A DNA stretch of 43,372 nucleotides, taken from positions 1-43,372 of the IMG/VR virus record IMGVR_UViG_3300044630_003426; one strand, written 5' to 3'. Every line of letters starts with the position of its first letter. Position 1 is the first letter of the stretch. This document shows positions 25,778 through 32,928 of the stretch, one piece after another. Made by a program: the position numbers and the translations under genes. Below the pieces are notes generated by a model. It was not told the DNA's origin. It did not search any database and was given only the letters and a program-made list of their open reading frames with translations. Origin of the DNA: a virus.

Positions 25778-26100
25778 TATTCATTCCATTCGAGTAGCGT
25801 CGCGGCTACTCTGTTAGTTAACAAGTCAGTAATTTCTTTGAGGTCACTTGCAATGTGCACCGACCCGCCGATCTCCACAGTGTAACCGTTTTCAACCCGT
25901 TTAACTACTAAGTGAAGCGCACGATACGCCGACACCGCATATGGGTACGAGCTACCTGCAATAACTCCTTGCGCTGCGTTCCACTGTGCTTGGTTTGAAA
26001 TAAGTTGATTTTGGCCAAGCACGCCGGTTGTCACTGTGTTCGCCGCGATGCTGTTATTAGCTTGACCGGAACTGCCGAATAGTGAGTTAAGTAGTGACAT
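25777..26100 (-). CDS. Hypothetical small protein upstream of the polymerase
   Basis: 107 residues from ATG 26100; a longer reading frame to 26217 overlaps another gene and looks spurious. The N-terminus is Ser/Asn/Gln-rich (LLNSLFGSSGQANNS), followed by a compact region (SAYRALHLVVKRVENGYTVEIGG) and a C-terminal helix. Its stop overlaps the polymerase ATG (TAATG). No family is recognised. The tight coupling suggests a role with the polymerase. Confidence 0.6.
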   Translation of the reverse strand: MSLLNSLFGSSGQANNSIAANTVTTGVLGQNQLISNQAQWNAAQGVIAGSSYPYAVSAYRALHLVVKRVENGYTVEIGGSVHIASDLKEITDLLTNRVAATLLEWNE

Positions 26101-26254
26101 TGTTTTCTTTCTTAGGTTCCCTTGGGTTAACAATTTTCTCAAGCACACGCTTGAGTATTTGCACGTGCATGATGTTGTCTTTGTTGCGTACGATCGCACG
26201 GCGGACAATGGCCGCACAGCGTCTGCGTTCTACTTCTGTGTCTACGAGGATCAT
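26087..26254 (-). CDS. 55-residue charged protein
   Basis: A short frame that is easily missed. It reads MILVDTEVERRRCAAIVRR and continues as a basic helix ending in NPREPKKENNVTT. The ATG overlaps the glutaredoxin stop by four bases (ATGA), and its own end overlaps the next start by 14 bases, so it fits the coupled string of genes. No function is recognised. Confidence 0.6.
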   Translation of the reverse strand: MILVDTEVERRRCAAIVRRAIVRNKDNIMHVQILKRVLEKIVNPREPKKENNVTT

Positions 26255-26502
26255 AGAGGTACACTGCCGATTTGTTTGAGTGCGGCTTGCAATCCTGCAA
26301 GGCCACCTACACGTTGGTCGTTGAAAAATATCTGCGGCATCTGACGTGCATCAGGAAACTCTTTGAGTAAGTTCTTCAAGCGGTCGCCTACTTCGATGTC
26401 AACGTCTGCGTACTTCAGGCCGAAGCTAGTTAGTACCATCTTGGCAGTTTCACAGTTGGGGCAGTTAGCCTTTGTGTACATTGTTATGTTGATGTTGTTC
26501 AT
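26251..26502 (-). CDS. Glutaredoxin
   Basis: 83 residues, a complete thioredoxin fold. Redox motif CPNC at 14-17 (YTKANCPNCETAK), cis-Pro region RQMPQIFFNDQRVGG, and a Gly-Gly glutathione-site pattern. It reduces disulfides using glutathione; in phages this usually supports ribonucleotide reductase, which is not in this window. AAGGAAG upstream supports ATG 26502. The frame stays open upstream to another ATG at 26646, giving a 131-residue version with a short hydrophobic N-terminus; that extension looks compositionally unlike a protein. Confidence 0.85.
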   Translation of the reverse strand: MNNINITMYTKANCPNCETAKMVLTSFGLKYADVDIEVGDRLKNLLKEFPDARQMPQIFFNDQRVGGLAGLQAALKQIGSVPL

Positions 26503-26692
26503 GTCCGATCTTCCTTTCTTGATATGTGTAAGTGAATTGGCATTTCTTGCACTGACGCTGTTGCACATAAGAGTGTTCGCTTGGGAATGAGTACCAGTCG
26601 CCGTACTCGTGTTTGCAATCAGCACGGCGATCAGTGCGTAGATCATTCTTTCTCCTTGAGTTTGGCCCCGATAGCGTCACGCACTTGGGCAA
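26465..26692 (-). CDS. Cys/His-rich zinc-ribbon-like small protein, start unclear
   Basis: The frame contains CKHEYGDWYSFPSEHSY, then QRQCKKCQFTYTYQERK and a His-rich tail. This is the C-x-H-x-W-G-x-W...R-x-C-x-x-C pattern of many small phage zinc-ribbon proteins. The only start in frame is a TTG at 26692 deep inside the previous gene. The well-placed ATG at 26646 (after AAGGAG, in an ATGA overlap) is in the neighbouring frame and would give MIYALIAVLI before a -1 shift. Either a frameshift, an indel or a poor start is involved. It overlaps the glutaredoxin start by 38 bases. Confidence 0.42.
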   Translation of the reverse strand: MPKCVTLSGPNSRRKNDLRTDRRADCKHEYGDWYSFPSEHSYVQQRQCKKCQFTYTYQERKIGHEQHQHNNVHKG

Positions 26693-26816
26693 TGCGCTTC
26701 ATGTACTCGATGGCTTTCTTGTTGTCTTGCAGTTGCGTGGCAACAATCGCGTTTGCTTGTATGAAGTGCAAGTCCATCAAAAACCGCTTGGCATCGCGTA
26801 GGTCGTCATCGGTCAT
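26643..26816 (-). CDS. 57-residue helical protein
   Basis: Reads MTDDDLRDAKRFLMDLHF and continues as an amphipathic helix rich in Ala, Gln and Lys, ending KLKEKE. The start overlaps the previous stop and its stop overlaps the next ATG (both ATGA), a strong sign of a real gene in a coupled string. No domain is recognised. Confidence 0.6.
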   Translation of the reverse strand: MTDDDLRDAKRFLMDLHFIQANAIVATQLQDNKKAIEYMKRIAQVRDAIGAKLKEKE

Positions 26817-27019
26817 TTCGTCACCTGCCTTATCGCTGTTTCAATCAAACCCGAAAGCTCAGTCCACTCTGCTGCGGTGAACAGGCTCATGTGAAAGTCA
26901 CCGATCTGCGCTTCGTTTGGTGCAGCTTCTGAATTTGCGTCTGGCGCTGTAACTGTTGTGATGTGCAAGCCATCCATCTCAATGGTGACTTCGCTTACTC
27001 GTGAATTGAATGTGCTCAT
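26813..27019 (-). CDS. Hypothetical 68-residue protein
   Basis: Begins MSTFNSRVSEVTIEMDGLHI and ends in a helix FTAAEWTELSGLIETAIRQV. Acidic overall, no Cys. ATGA overlaps at both ends tie it to its neighbours. Function unknown. Confidence 0.6.
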   Translation of the reverse strand: MSTFNSRVSEVTIEMDGLHITTVTAPDANSEAAPNEAQIGDFHMSLFTAAEWTELSGLIETAIRQVTK

Positions 27020-27240
27020 GATGCGTACCCCGTTACCAATACATGGTTCTTTGCTTCTTCCAAAGCGCCGACCAACTCAAGTCGGTTCTCAATCTTGGAG
27101 CACTTGATTTTGAATTGCCCACTGCCACGGTGGAACATCAGCACGATGACTGCATCAGGCTCCTCGTCAATGGCCTCGTTCAGTGTGACCTTGGCCGCTA
27201 CTTTGTACTCATCGAATGTCAGTGATTTAAGTTTGCTCAT
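27016..27240 (-). CDS. Hypothetical 74-residue protein
   Basis: Start at ATG 27240 after AGGAG; the longer frame to 27387 runs through the next gene and is a shadow. Mixed alpha/beta: a helix LTFDEYKVAAKVTLNEA, strands DAVIVLMFHRGSGQFKIKC and a C-terminal helix. No family is recognised. Confidence 0.6.
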   Translation of the reverse strand: MSKLKSLTFDEYKVAAKVTLNEAIDEEPDAVIVLMFHRGSGQFKIKCSKIENRLELVGALEEAKNHVLVTGYAS

Positions 27241-27439
27241 TTGTTTCTCCTCTTGCTCGGATTGCTTCGTGCAATTCGATGTCGCCAGTGAAGTCGTATT
27301 GATGGCGGTGAAAAGCTTCTGCCATTGCTGCACACGCCTCACGCTCGGCAGAAGCAACAAGGGCGGCAAAGTGTTCAATGTCACCATGCAAGGTCAGTTC
27401 GTTGACTTCAATCAGTTTACAAATTTCGTCACTTGTCAT
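27227..27439 (-). CDS. Small helical phage protein (AEREAC type)
   Basis: 70 residues. It contains FAALVASAEREACAAMAEAF and ends AIRARGETNEQT. The combination AEREAC...AIRARG is widespread in small phage accessory proteins of unknown function. AAGGAT upstream supports the ATG. It overlaps the next gene by 14 bases. Confidence 0.65.
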   Translation of the reverse strand: MTSDEICKLIEVNELTLHGDIEHFAALVASAEREACAAMAEAFHRHQYDFTGDIELHEAIRARGETNEQT

Positions 27440-27659
27440 TGGGTTTATCCTTTTTTGTCATCTCATGCAATGCTTCCTCGATGTGACCCATGTGATTGCC
27501 TGACCACATGTCCCATGTAGCTGTGCGCTTTTGGTTGATGGTCAAATCGCCGTTAGGGCTGTGCCGTAGCAACTCCCCCATGTCTTTACAACTTGCTGTG
27601 AAGTTCTTCGGTGCCTCTTGGTCGGGGCAGATTGTGTATGTGTATGGTAGTTTTGCCAT
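27429..27659 (-). CDS. Hypothetical 76-residue protein
   Basis: Begins MAKLPYTYTICPDQEAPKNF, then a polar middle with RTATWDMWSGNHMGHIEEAL and a Lys/Asp tail. Two Cys, no clear motif. The ribosome site is weak. It overlaps the following gene by 11 bases. Function unknown. Confidence 0.55.
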   Translation of the reverse strand: MAKLPYTYTICPDQEAPKNFTASCKDMGELLRHSPNGDLTINQKRTATWDMWSGNHMGHIEEALHEMTKKDKPNDK

Positions 27660-27680
27660 GGTGTTTATAGCGGTGCATCC

Positions 27681-27887
27681 TCATGGTTTTCTGGGTTGAA
27701 CTTCGGAACTCGGTTGCCCTTGTCCTTCGGGTTTGGGAATGGCGGGAACGGCCATGTTGTACTTCTGTTTCCTGATCGGGCAGTCCCTTCCTTGGATACA
27801 GTCGTAGGTGCAACATTCCATGCCACTACTTCTGATTCTGTTTTCACGTTCAATGCGTTCGAACTCATAGTCTTCATCCGTTTTCAT
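27681..27887 (-). CDS. Small Cys-rich phage protein (QGRDCP type)
   Basis: 68 residues from ATG 27887, after AAGGTGG. An acidic N-terminal helix (KTDEDYEFERIERENR) leads to GMECCTYDCIQGRDCPIRK, a four-Cys knuckle seen in many tiny phage proteins; the tail is Pro/Gln-rich. It probably binds metal. The ATG overlaps the preceding microprotein stop (ATGA). Confidence 0.65.
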   Translation of the reverse strand: MKTDEDYEFERIERENRIRSSGMECCTYDCIQGRDCPIRKQKYNMAVPAIPKPEGQGQPSSEVQPRKP

Positions 27888-27976
27888 AGCATCCACCTTG
27901 ATATGGTTATGTAAACACAAGCCCAAAAAGAAGTTAGACAGATTGCAATCCAAATATAGATGTCGCGGTTGTTCAT
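27884..27976 (-). CDS. 30-residue membrane microprotein
   Basis: Reads MNNRDIYIWIAICLTSFW followed by ACVYITISRWML: one membrane helix with almost nothing outside it. ATGA overlaps at both ends support translation. Function unknown; it could modify a host membrane process. Confidence 0.55.
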   Translation of the reverse strand: MNNRDIYIWIAICLTSFWACVYITISRWML

Positions 27977-28443
27977 TTTGTCTCCACGATAGATCGCATC
28001 TTGCGCAGACGAAACTCTTCCTTCACAAGTTCAATGGCTTTGTCCATGTCCTTGATCGTGATGATGTCCATCTGTGCATCGTGCAATTCCATTACTAAGT
28101 TCAGCGCATTCATCTCGTCTGCTTTGAGAATGAATCTGCCGCTCTCAACACCTCTTCTACCTACATCACGCAACGCATCTAGTCCGTCTTTTACAACGTC
28201 AGCATACTCTTTACCAAAGCCCAATCTGTATAGGGCTTCTACTATGTTCACCGCTGCAATCAACGTGTCAATATCATTGCGCGTCGCAAGTCCTTTAGTC
28301 AAAGTTGTCATTGCCATATGAGTCTTGATCTTCAGGTCTACAAGATACTGCTCATACTTTGCCACAGGAGTAATACTCTCAAGCACGTAGCCCAAGGGGT
28401 TTACAAGAATGTTTCTAGGCCGGTACTTGCTTCTCTTGCGCAT
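27973..28443 (-). CDS. Conserved phage helical protein (MRKRSKYRP type)
   Basis: 156 residues from ATG 28443; upstream in-frame sequence belongs to the DUF3310 gene. It opens with MRKRSKYRPRNILVNPLGYV, then an all-helical body (TRNDIDTLIAAVNIVEALYR, ADEMNALNLVMELHDAQMDI) and a basic tail. I recognise this as a recurrent phage protein without assigned function. The basic N-terminus hints at nucleic-acid binding. It overlaps the DUF3310 gene by 29 bases. Confidence 0.68.
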   Translation of the reverse strand: MRKRSKYRPRNILVNPLGYVLESITPVAKYEQYLVDLKIKTHMAMTTLTKGLATRNDIDTLIAAVNIVEALYRLGFGKEYADVVKDGLDALRDVGRRGVESGRFILKADEMNALNLVMELHDAQMDIITIKDMDKAIELVKEEFRLRKMRSIVETK

Positions 28444-28663
28444 CGTTGAACTCACGTAGTTTGTAAATGTAGTGCATCGCTTTGCCTGCATCGTCACTAC
28501 CGTCCTTACGTCCGGCACGCATGCTGTACTTGATGATGTTGCCTTTGAGAAACCCACGGAACTCGTCGGGTGTCATTACAGCTTCCATCACCGCCCATGG
28601 TTGGATCGGCATGTCCTTGTAGTGAGCGCCACCCACCTGCATATCGTCTGCGCGTTCAGTCAT
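28415..28663 (-). CDS. DUF3310 domain protein
   Basis: 82 residues. The pattern VGGAHYKDMPIQPWAVMEAV, FLKGNIIKYSMRAGRKDGSDDAGKA and YKLRE is the DUF3310 family, small phage proteins sometimes annotated as nucleotide-kinase-like; their biochemical role is not settled. AAGGACG upstream supports the ATG. It overlaps the zinc-ribbon gene upstream by eight bases. Confidence 0.85.
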   Translation of the reverse strand: MTERADDMQVGGAHYKDMPIQPWAVMEAVMTPDEFRGFLKGNIIKYSMRAGRKDGSDDAGKAMHYIYKLREFNDAQEKQVPA

Positions 28664-28868
28664 TTTTCTCGTCCTTCTTTTTAACTTGTTTAAGGTTGCG
28701 TCCAGTCACGCGGTTAGTCCAACACGAGGCACAAATCCAACGTGACGGATTCATTTGTACGCCGCCCTCTGGCAGTCGCATCTCTTCACACTTGTTACAC
28801 AACCTAGACTTGTGCACCGGTTGCTCACTACCAATTGACAAGTGGTTGTTTACAAAATTACTCTTCAT
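28656..28868 (-). CDS. Zinc-ribbon-like small protein
   Basis: 70 residues from ATG 28868. Two Cys pairs, CNKC and CASC, are separated by about 20 residues with Pro/Gly/Arg, a typical four-Cys zinc ribbon, followed by a very basic tail (RVTGRNLKQVKKKDEKND). It may bind DNA or RNA or a host polymerase. It overlaps the upstream gene by 11 bases. An alternative ATG at 28877 is possible. Confidence 0.62.
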   Translation of the reverse strand: MKSNFVNNHLSIGSEQPVHKSRLCNKCEEMRLPEGGVQMNPSRWICASCWTNRVTGRNLKQVKKKDEKND

Positions 28869-29103
28869 CCGATTCATCCCAAATATCGTCAGGCCACACA
28901 AGCACGGGTGTCTCAACGCCCAAGTAGCCACCTTCAATGTTGAACTCAATAAATTCACGCGCTTCCTCGGCAGTCATGCCGTCACGCATAAGTATCTCCC
29001 GTATTTTCTCGGCGTCATACACCAGTACAGATACCATGGTGCTGTCTCGCCAGATGCTTGCAGGGCCAATGATGGCCTCGTCATAGCCATCGTACTTAAT
29101 CAT
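28858..29103 (-). CDS. Conserved hypothetical phage protein
   Basis: 81 residues. It reads YDGYDEAIIGPASIWRDS, then a helix AEKIREILMRDGMTAEEAREFIEFNIEGG and ends in an acidic VLVWPDDIWDESDEE. The pattern recurs in environmental phages, with no known function. The ATG overlaps the previous stop (ATGA). Confidence 0.68.
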   Translation of the reverse strand: MIKYDGYDEAIIGPASIWRDSTMVSVLVYDAEKIREILMRDGMTAEEAREFIEFNIEGGYLGVETPVLVWPDDIWDESDEE

Positions 29104-29408
29104 ATTGTCACCCTTAACTCTCGGATTGCGTTTGCGGCATAGTGGTAATAATTATGATTGCCCATCTGCGCTGCATGCAGTCCTAAAACAAGATCGATGC
29201 ACGCTTCTCGTTCCCCTTCTATAGCGTCTTCAACCATCGCAGTAATATGCTTACTTAATGCGGCGTCAATAAGCGCTACGCAAGCGTCAATCATCTCGTC
29301 GTACGTTTCAGGATCAGCCTTCTTTATCGCTTGCAAAGTTATTTTGGCGTCCTCAAGCGCATCGTTATCAGCCCAAACGGCTTCGCAAATATCTATGAAC
29401 TTAGTCAT
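29100..29408 (-). CDS. Hypothetical helical protein
   Basis: 102 residues from ATG 29408 (ATGA overlap with the preceding gene); the longer frame to 29681 is a shadow. All-helical and acidic (DICEAVWADNDALEDAKITL), with a C-terminal EGEREACIDLVLGL that resembles the AEREAC element of the 27227-27439 protein, so the two could share a fold. Function unknown. Confidence 0.62.
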   Translation of the reverse strand: MTKFIDICEAVWADNDALEDAKITLQAIKKADPETYDEMIDACVALIDAALSKHITAMVEDAIEGEREACIDLVLGLHAAQMGNHNYYHYAANAIRELRVTI

Positions 29409-29581
29409 TGCACATCTTTCTTCTGTAGCTCGTCCAGTGGTTTCCAACCGAAGCGACGCCACACAGATTGCACATCTGCACCGGCAGTCCACACAAAGCG
29501 GTTGTCGTCGGCGGGGATTCGGGGGAAGCACACAGAACGTACAGGGATGCCCATGTGTGTGACAGGAGTTGGCTGATTCAT
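29405..29581 (-). CDS. 58-residue conserved phage protein (RFVW...WRRFGW type)
   Basis: Begins MNQPTPVTHMGIPVRSV and contains RIPADDNRFVWTAGADVQ and SVWRRFGWKPLDE, a pattern seen in very small phage proteins. GAGGAC lies eight bases before the ATG. Aromatic and Arg-rich; function unknown. Confidence 0.6.
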   Translation of the reverse strand: MNQPTPVTHMGIPVRSVCFPRIPADDNRFVWTAGADVQSVWRRFGWKPLDELQKKDVQ

Positions 29582-29592
29582 GATAGTTGTCC

Positions 29593-29874
29593 TCATATGA
29601 TTGGCTTGAAACAAATTGACCCCACGACCTCGCCGCGATTGACGATGTCGTAGAACTTCCCAACGCTCTTGGCACCGGCACGTGCCATGTCGCTGAGTAC
29701 CACAGTCATAGAACGTCCCAGTGTTGAGACGTACACAACGAGGTTCTCTTCGTCGACGGACAACCACTCACGGTCTTGGTCGATGTTGACGCCCAGTTCC
29801 TCAAACCCGCGCACGAGTTTGGTCTCGATGCGGGTCAGTCGGTACATAACGTCTTTAGATAAAGTCGCGTTCAT
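29593..29874 (-). CDS. Hypothetical 93-residue protein
   Basis: Start taken at ATG 29874, seven bases after the VWA gene stop; an in-frame ATG at 29892 would overlap that gene. A helix RLTRIETKLVRGFEELGVNI is followed by strands (DEENLVVYVSTLG, MTVVLSDMARAGAKSVGKF). No family is recognised. It is the first gene after the MoxR-VWA block. Confidence 0.6.
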   Translation of the reverse strand: MNATLSKDVMYRLTRIETKLVRGFEELGVNIDQDREWLSVDEENLVVYVSTLGRSMTVVLSDMARAGAKSVGKFYDIVNRGEVVGSICFKPII

Positions 29875-29881
29875 ATAGTTC

Positions 29882-31030
29882 TCACAATGCAACAGTAACC
29901 CGTGTGCCGAATGGTTCGGTCGGGTGTGAATAGCCGATGTCGGCCCAGATAACAGGGAAGGTTGGTTCCTCGCATTCCTGCAAGTTGCCCTCCATGTCGG
30001 TGAAAAAGATCAGGCCGCAGTAGCGGTCGTCACTTGTAGCCAAGTGTTCGAACACTGGTTGGAATCGTGTGCCGCCACCACCCTTGGGGTGTAGCTTAAG
30101 CAAGTCGTCGCGCTCGAAGCGCTCGACCTTGGTCACACTGTAGTCGCAGTACACAACCTCGATGAAGGATGGTTGCAAGTCGTCAACGATCGCCTGAATC
30201 TCAGCGGCAATCTGGTTGCATTCCTTGGGGCCCATCGAGCCTGACGTGTCAAAGCCAATAGCCAAGCCACCGAGCGAGTCAGTGCGAAGCGATGGCATGT
30301 ACAAGCCAGAGCCAATGAAGCGACGCGATGGACGCAGGTACGTGTAGTCAGCGGCAGATGATTCTGTCAGCATGGAACGAGTCACGTCTTGCCAACGCAC
30401 ATGGGGTTGACCTACGTTGTCAAGGACACGATCGATGAGGGTAGAACCCTGACCACATTCCTTGGCCATCTTAGCGGCGGCCACAATGGTAGCTTCCATG
30501 TCGACACGAGTCGCCTCGTCTTGTGCATCCTCGAGATCACCCTTGCCATCGAACCCGCCTGCATTGGGTTGGCCATCGCCCTCGCCATCACCGGAGCCTG
30601 AGCCTGAGCCACCCATAGGGGGCGGAGGATTTTCCTTGAGCTTGGCGTAGACTTCCTCGGAGGACATGCTCTCACGTACCCACGACAAGTTGACACCGCC
30701 CTTGGGTAACTGCCACCCACGGCTACGGATGTAAGCGTTGATGAGTGCGTCATTGGCGTAGTTCCACAAGCTAGGGTCACGGCCATCGCGACGCCACATG
30801 TGCATCATGACAACGTGCACAGCCTCGTGTAACACGAGACCGAACAACTCCTCGTCAGTCAGTGGATCACAGAACGCAGGGTTGAAGCGAACCCATGTGC
30901 CATTGGTACCGGCAGTGGATACCTTGTCAGAGACCTCGCGCTTGACGCGTGTCATGACGGCGGCAATGAATGATTCGCGCAGACCGAGCTTGCTGTATGC
31001 AACATCGATGCGGTCAGATAGTGTGCTCAT
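29882..31030 (-). CDS. VWA-domain / metallopeptidase-like protein (DUF2201-like)
   Basis: 382 residues from ATG 31030, preceded by CTGGAG. N-terminal part: metallopeptidase-like, with HEAVH at 68-72 inside LVLHEAVHVVMMHMW. An acidic Gly/Ser-rich linker (GSGSGSGDGEGDGQ, about 141-154) follows. C-terminal part: a von Willebrand factor A-like domain with the MIDAS motif DTSGSMG (Asp261, Ser263, Ser265) and GGGGTRFQPVFEH. VWA proteins of this type work with MoxR AAA ATPases, whose gene lies two genes upstream. The VWA would grip a target that the ATPase remodels. A palindrome copy lies 24 bases before the ATG. Confidence 0.82.
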   Translation of the reverse strand: MSTLSDRIDVAYSKLGLRESFIAAVMTRVKREVSDKVSTAGTNGTWVRFNPAFCDPLTDEELFGLVLHEAVHVVMMHMWRRDGRDPSLWNYANDALINAYIRSRGWQLPKGGVNLSWVRESMSSEEVYAKLKENPPPPMGGSGSGSGDGEGDGQPNAGGFDGKGDLEDAQDEATRVDMEATIVAAAKMAKECGQGSTLIDRVLDNVGQPHVRWQDVTRSMLTESSAADYTYLRPSRRFIGSGLYMPSLRTDSLGGLAIGFDTSGSMGPKECNQIAAEIQAIVDDLQPSFIEVVYCDYSVTKVERFERDDLLKLHPKGGGGTRFQPVFEHLATSDDRYCGLIFFTDMEGNLQECEEPTFPVIWADIGYSHPTEPFGTRVTVAL

Positions 31031-31054
31031 AATTTCTCCAGTAAGTAAACAAGT

Positions 31055-31070
31055 TAATCCCATGGGATTA
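31055..31070. repeat. Palindrome copy 1 (TAATCCCATGGGATTA)
   Basis: A perfect 16-bp dyad in the leader of the VWA gene, two bases beyond the preceding gene's stop. One of nine copies of TAATCCCNNGGGATTA. Confidence 0.9.
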
Positions 31071-31072
31071 GG

Positions 31073-31354
31073 TCAATTATATTCCAATGCGAACAACGAC
31101 TCAACAAACACACGCGCAGTGGCAAGGTCATCGAAGCTCTGCACATCGTCGAACGTGTTGCGTGTCACAACCCAACCCTTGTCTGAGTCAAGTAACCCAG
31201 ACATGTTGTAGGCAGGGCGGACGAACGCAAACGCATGCCTAACGTGCATCTGCTTGAGTGAGCTAGCCCGCGAGCGTTTCTCAACATAGGCAGTCCACGA
31301 ACCCACGGGTGTGTTCTGCCATTTGAGCTCGGGTCGTTTGTCAACCATCTTCAT
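31073..31354 (-). CDS. Hypothetical protein between MoxR and VWA genes
   Basis: 93 residues from ATG 31354, which overlaps the MoxR stop (ATGA). Basic N-terminal half with SWTAYVEKRSRASSLKQMHVRH and a C-terminal helix DDLATARVFVESLFAL. No domain is recognised. Translational coupling to the ATPase suggests that it is an adaptor or partner of the MoxR-VWA pair; this is inference. Confidence 0.62.
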   Translation of the reverse strand: MKMVDKRPELKWQNTPVGSWTAYVEKRSRASSLKQMHVRHAFAFVRPAYNMSGLLDSDKGWVVTRNTFDDVQSFDDLATARVFVESLFALEYN

Positions 31355-32358
31355 TTCATTGCAAACGCCGCTTGGTTGGCAATAGCCCACTGTGTGAATG
31401 CCGCGCTCTTAGTGATCGTGCGGTCACGCTTGTGTGCCAGTTTGATGGTGAGTGTCTGCACCTCGCCGGGCATCTTAGCCAAGAACTTCCATGCCTTGTC
31501 GAAGTTGGTAGCGTCGAGGCGTGTAGCCAAGCCCATAGCGACGCAATAGCGTACGTTGAGTTCCTTGGGCACAGGCACGTCCTTGCCTTGCAAGATGTCC
31601 TCGATACGTGGCATGGATTCCCATACACGCAGGTGTGTCTCGAAGATCATGGCCGCCTCTTCACCGACGTCACCCTTGATAAGCTCGACGCGATCCTGCA
31701 CGGGCAGGTCAAGCTCCAGTGTGTGCGACACAGCGAACCATGAACGTGGTGAGGGGAAGGGACGAATGTCACCAGTGGGCTCGAACTTGTGCAACAAGTC
31801 AGGGCGGTCTTGCAACAGAGACAGAATCTCTGGGCGAATGCCACGTGTGATTGCATGGGCAACGAAGTCGTCGATCGTGGTGTTGACGTCGATGTCACAC
31901 ATGCGGTTCTGCAGTGGTGCGGCTAGGTTAAACGTCACGCCTCGGTCGGTCTTGCGATTGCCTGCGGCAATGACCATCCACTCAGGGGGAATGCCGAAGT
32001 CCTCGGGCGTCAGGCACAACTGGTATGCGGCGGCCTGCACTGAAGGGGGAGCTGACGTGATCTCATCAAGGAACAGTAGACCTGCACCTGACTCGGGTAG
32101 GAAACCGGGGCGTGCCCAGTGTGTGCGGCCATCGACAACGTGCGGGATACCGCGAAGGTCAGTGGGCTCCATCTGTGCAAGGCGAAGGTCGACGACCCCT
32201 TGCCAGTTAGATACATGCTCAGACAATAGCTTGCTTGTCTGGAACACAACCTCGGACTTGCCGATGCCCGATGGGCCACGCAAGAAAGTTGTACGTGCTC
32301 GTGTCTTGTCGTTGAGGTAACGCTTAACGAGGATGGGGGTAACGTGTGCAATACGCAT
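31351..32358 (-). CDS. MoxR-type AAA+ ATPase
   Basis: 335 residues. Walker A GPSGIGKS (28-35), Walker B LLFLDEI (Asp98, Glu99), sensor region VIAAGNRKTDRG, an Arg-finger candidate in APLQNRM, and a helical lid after it. MoxR proteins form hexameric chaperone-like machines that act on a substrate through a VWA partner. That partner is encoded at 29882-31030. Phage copies may remodel host enzymes or virion parts; the substrate is unknown. The leader contains a palindrome copy 58 bases before the ATG and AGGAAATTATC as ribosome site. Confidence 0.88.
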   Translation of the reverse strand: MRIAHVTPILVKRYLNDKTRARTTFLRGPSGIGKSEVVFQTSKLLSEHVSNWQGVVDLRLAQMEPTDLRGIPHVVDGRTHWARPGFLPESGAGLLFLDEITSAPPSVQAAAYQLCLTPEDFGIPPEWMVIAAGNRKTDRGVTFNLAAPLQNRMCDIDVNTTIDDFVAHAITRGIRPEILSLLQDRPDLLHKFEPTGDIRPFPSPRSWFAVSHTLELDLPVQDRVELIKGDVGEEAAMIFETHLRVWESMPRIEDILQGKDVPVPKELNVRYCVAMGLATRLDATNFDKAWKFLAKMPGEVQTLTIKLAHKRDRTITKSAAFTQWAIANQAAFAMK

Positions 32359-32416
32359 GATAATTTCCTATAAGTGAACAAGTTGAAAGGTGCCGATGAA
32401 CCGCATCGGCTACGGG

Positions 32417-32432
32417 TAATCCCATGGGATTA
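32417..32432. repeat. Palindrome copy 2
   Basis: TAATCCCATGGGATTA in the MoxR leader. Its first three minus-strand bases (TAA) are the stop codon of the upstream 70-residue gene. Confidence 0.9.
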
Positions 32433-32642
32433 GTTTAGGGGAGAAACGGGCATGCCGTCAACAACGTCAGTTGGTGCGGCCTCAGCGGCGGCACGTGCTT
32501 CCTGCTCTTGAGCTTGCGCTTGTTGGATGATGTTGTCGATCATTCCACGCATAAGACCATGAGGGCCTGCGTCGAGGGTACGCAACAAAACCTGCAATGC
32601 GTTAGCATCAAGATTCATCTCGAGTTTGATTTGGTAGTTCAT
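32430..32642 (-). CDS. Hypothetical 70-residue helical protein
   Basis: Begins MNYQIKLEMNLDANALQVLL, then a Gln/Glu/Ala-rich helix and a Pro-containing tail. AAGGAAACTT precedes the ATG. Its stop codon lies within palindrome copy 2. Function unknown; it is part of the MoxR operon. Confidence 0.62.
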   Translation of the reverse strand: MNYQIKLEMNLDANALQVLLRTLDAGPHGLMRGMIDNIIQQAQAQEQEARAAAEAAPTDVVDGMPVSPLN

Positions 32643-32695
32643 AAGTTTCCTTGGGTTAATAAGTACCTGCGGCTAAGCAGGCATACAGTTTACTC

Positions 32696-32926
32696 TCAGT
32701 CAGAGTCCAGTGCAAGCTCAGCGTACTGAGCTGTTGTAAATTGTCTAAGCGCTATGTTGTTAACAGTCGACTGACGCTTGGTACGCTTGTGTCGCTGTGC
32801 AGTCCAGTCGTATGTCACCTCTTCAGCTTGACACAACAGCGGGAACAGTTGCATGGCTACGTCAGTCGTCACCACAAGCCCTTGACCACCGAGCTCAATG
32901 ATGCAGTATGTTTCGGGCTTGGCCAT
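32696..32926 (-). CDS. Hypothetical 76-residue protein
   Basis: Begins MAKPETYCIIELGGQGLVV; a strand-rich first half, then a basic stretch TAQRHKRTKRQSTVNNIALR. TGGAG precedes the ATG. A small hairpin (CCTGC/GCAGG) lies in the 53-base gap to the next gene in place of a palindrome copy. Function unknown. Confidence 0.6.
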   Translation of the reverse strand: MAKPETYCIIELGGQGLVVTTDVAMQLFPLLCQAEEVTYDWTAQRHKRTKRQSTVNNIALRQFTTAQYAELALDSD

Positions 32927-32928
32927 GA

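Noticed and set aside
27586-27877. Alternative leftward frames over the QGRDCP gene
   Set aside because: They cover the same DNA in other frames without the Cys knuckle or ribosome sites.
31556-32320. 254-codon rightward frame opposite the MoxR gene
   Set aside because: Antisense shadow; basic, Ser/Arg-rich composition and no start signal.
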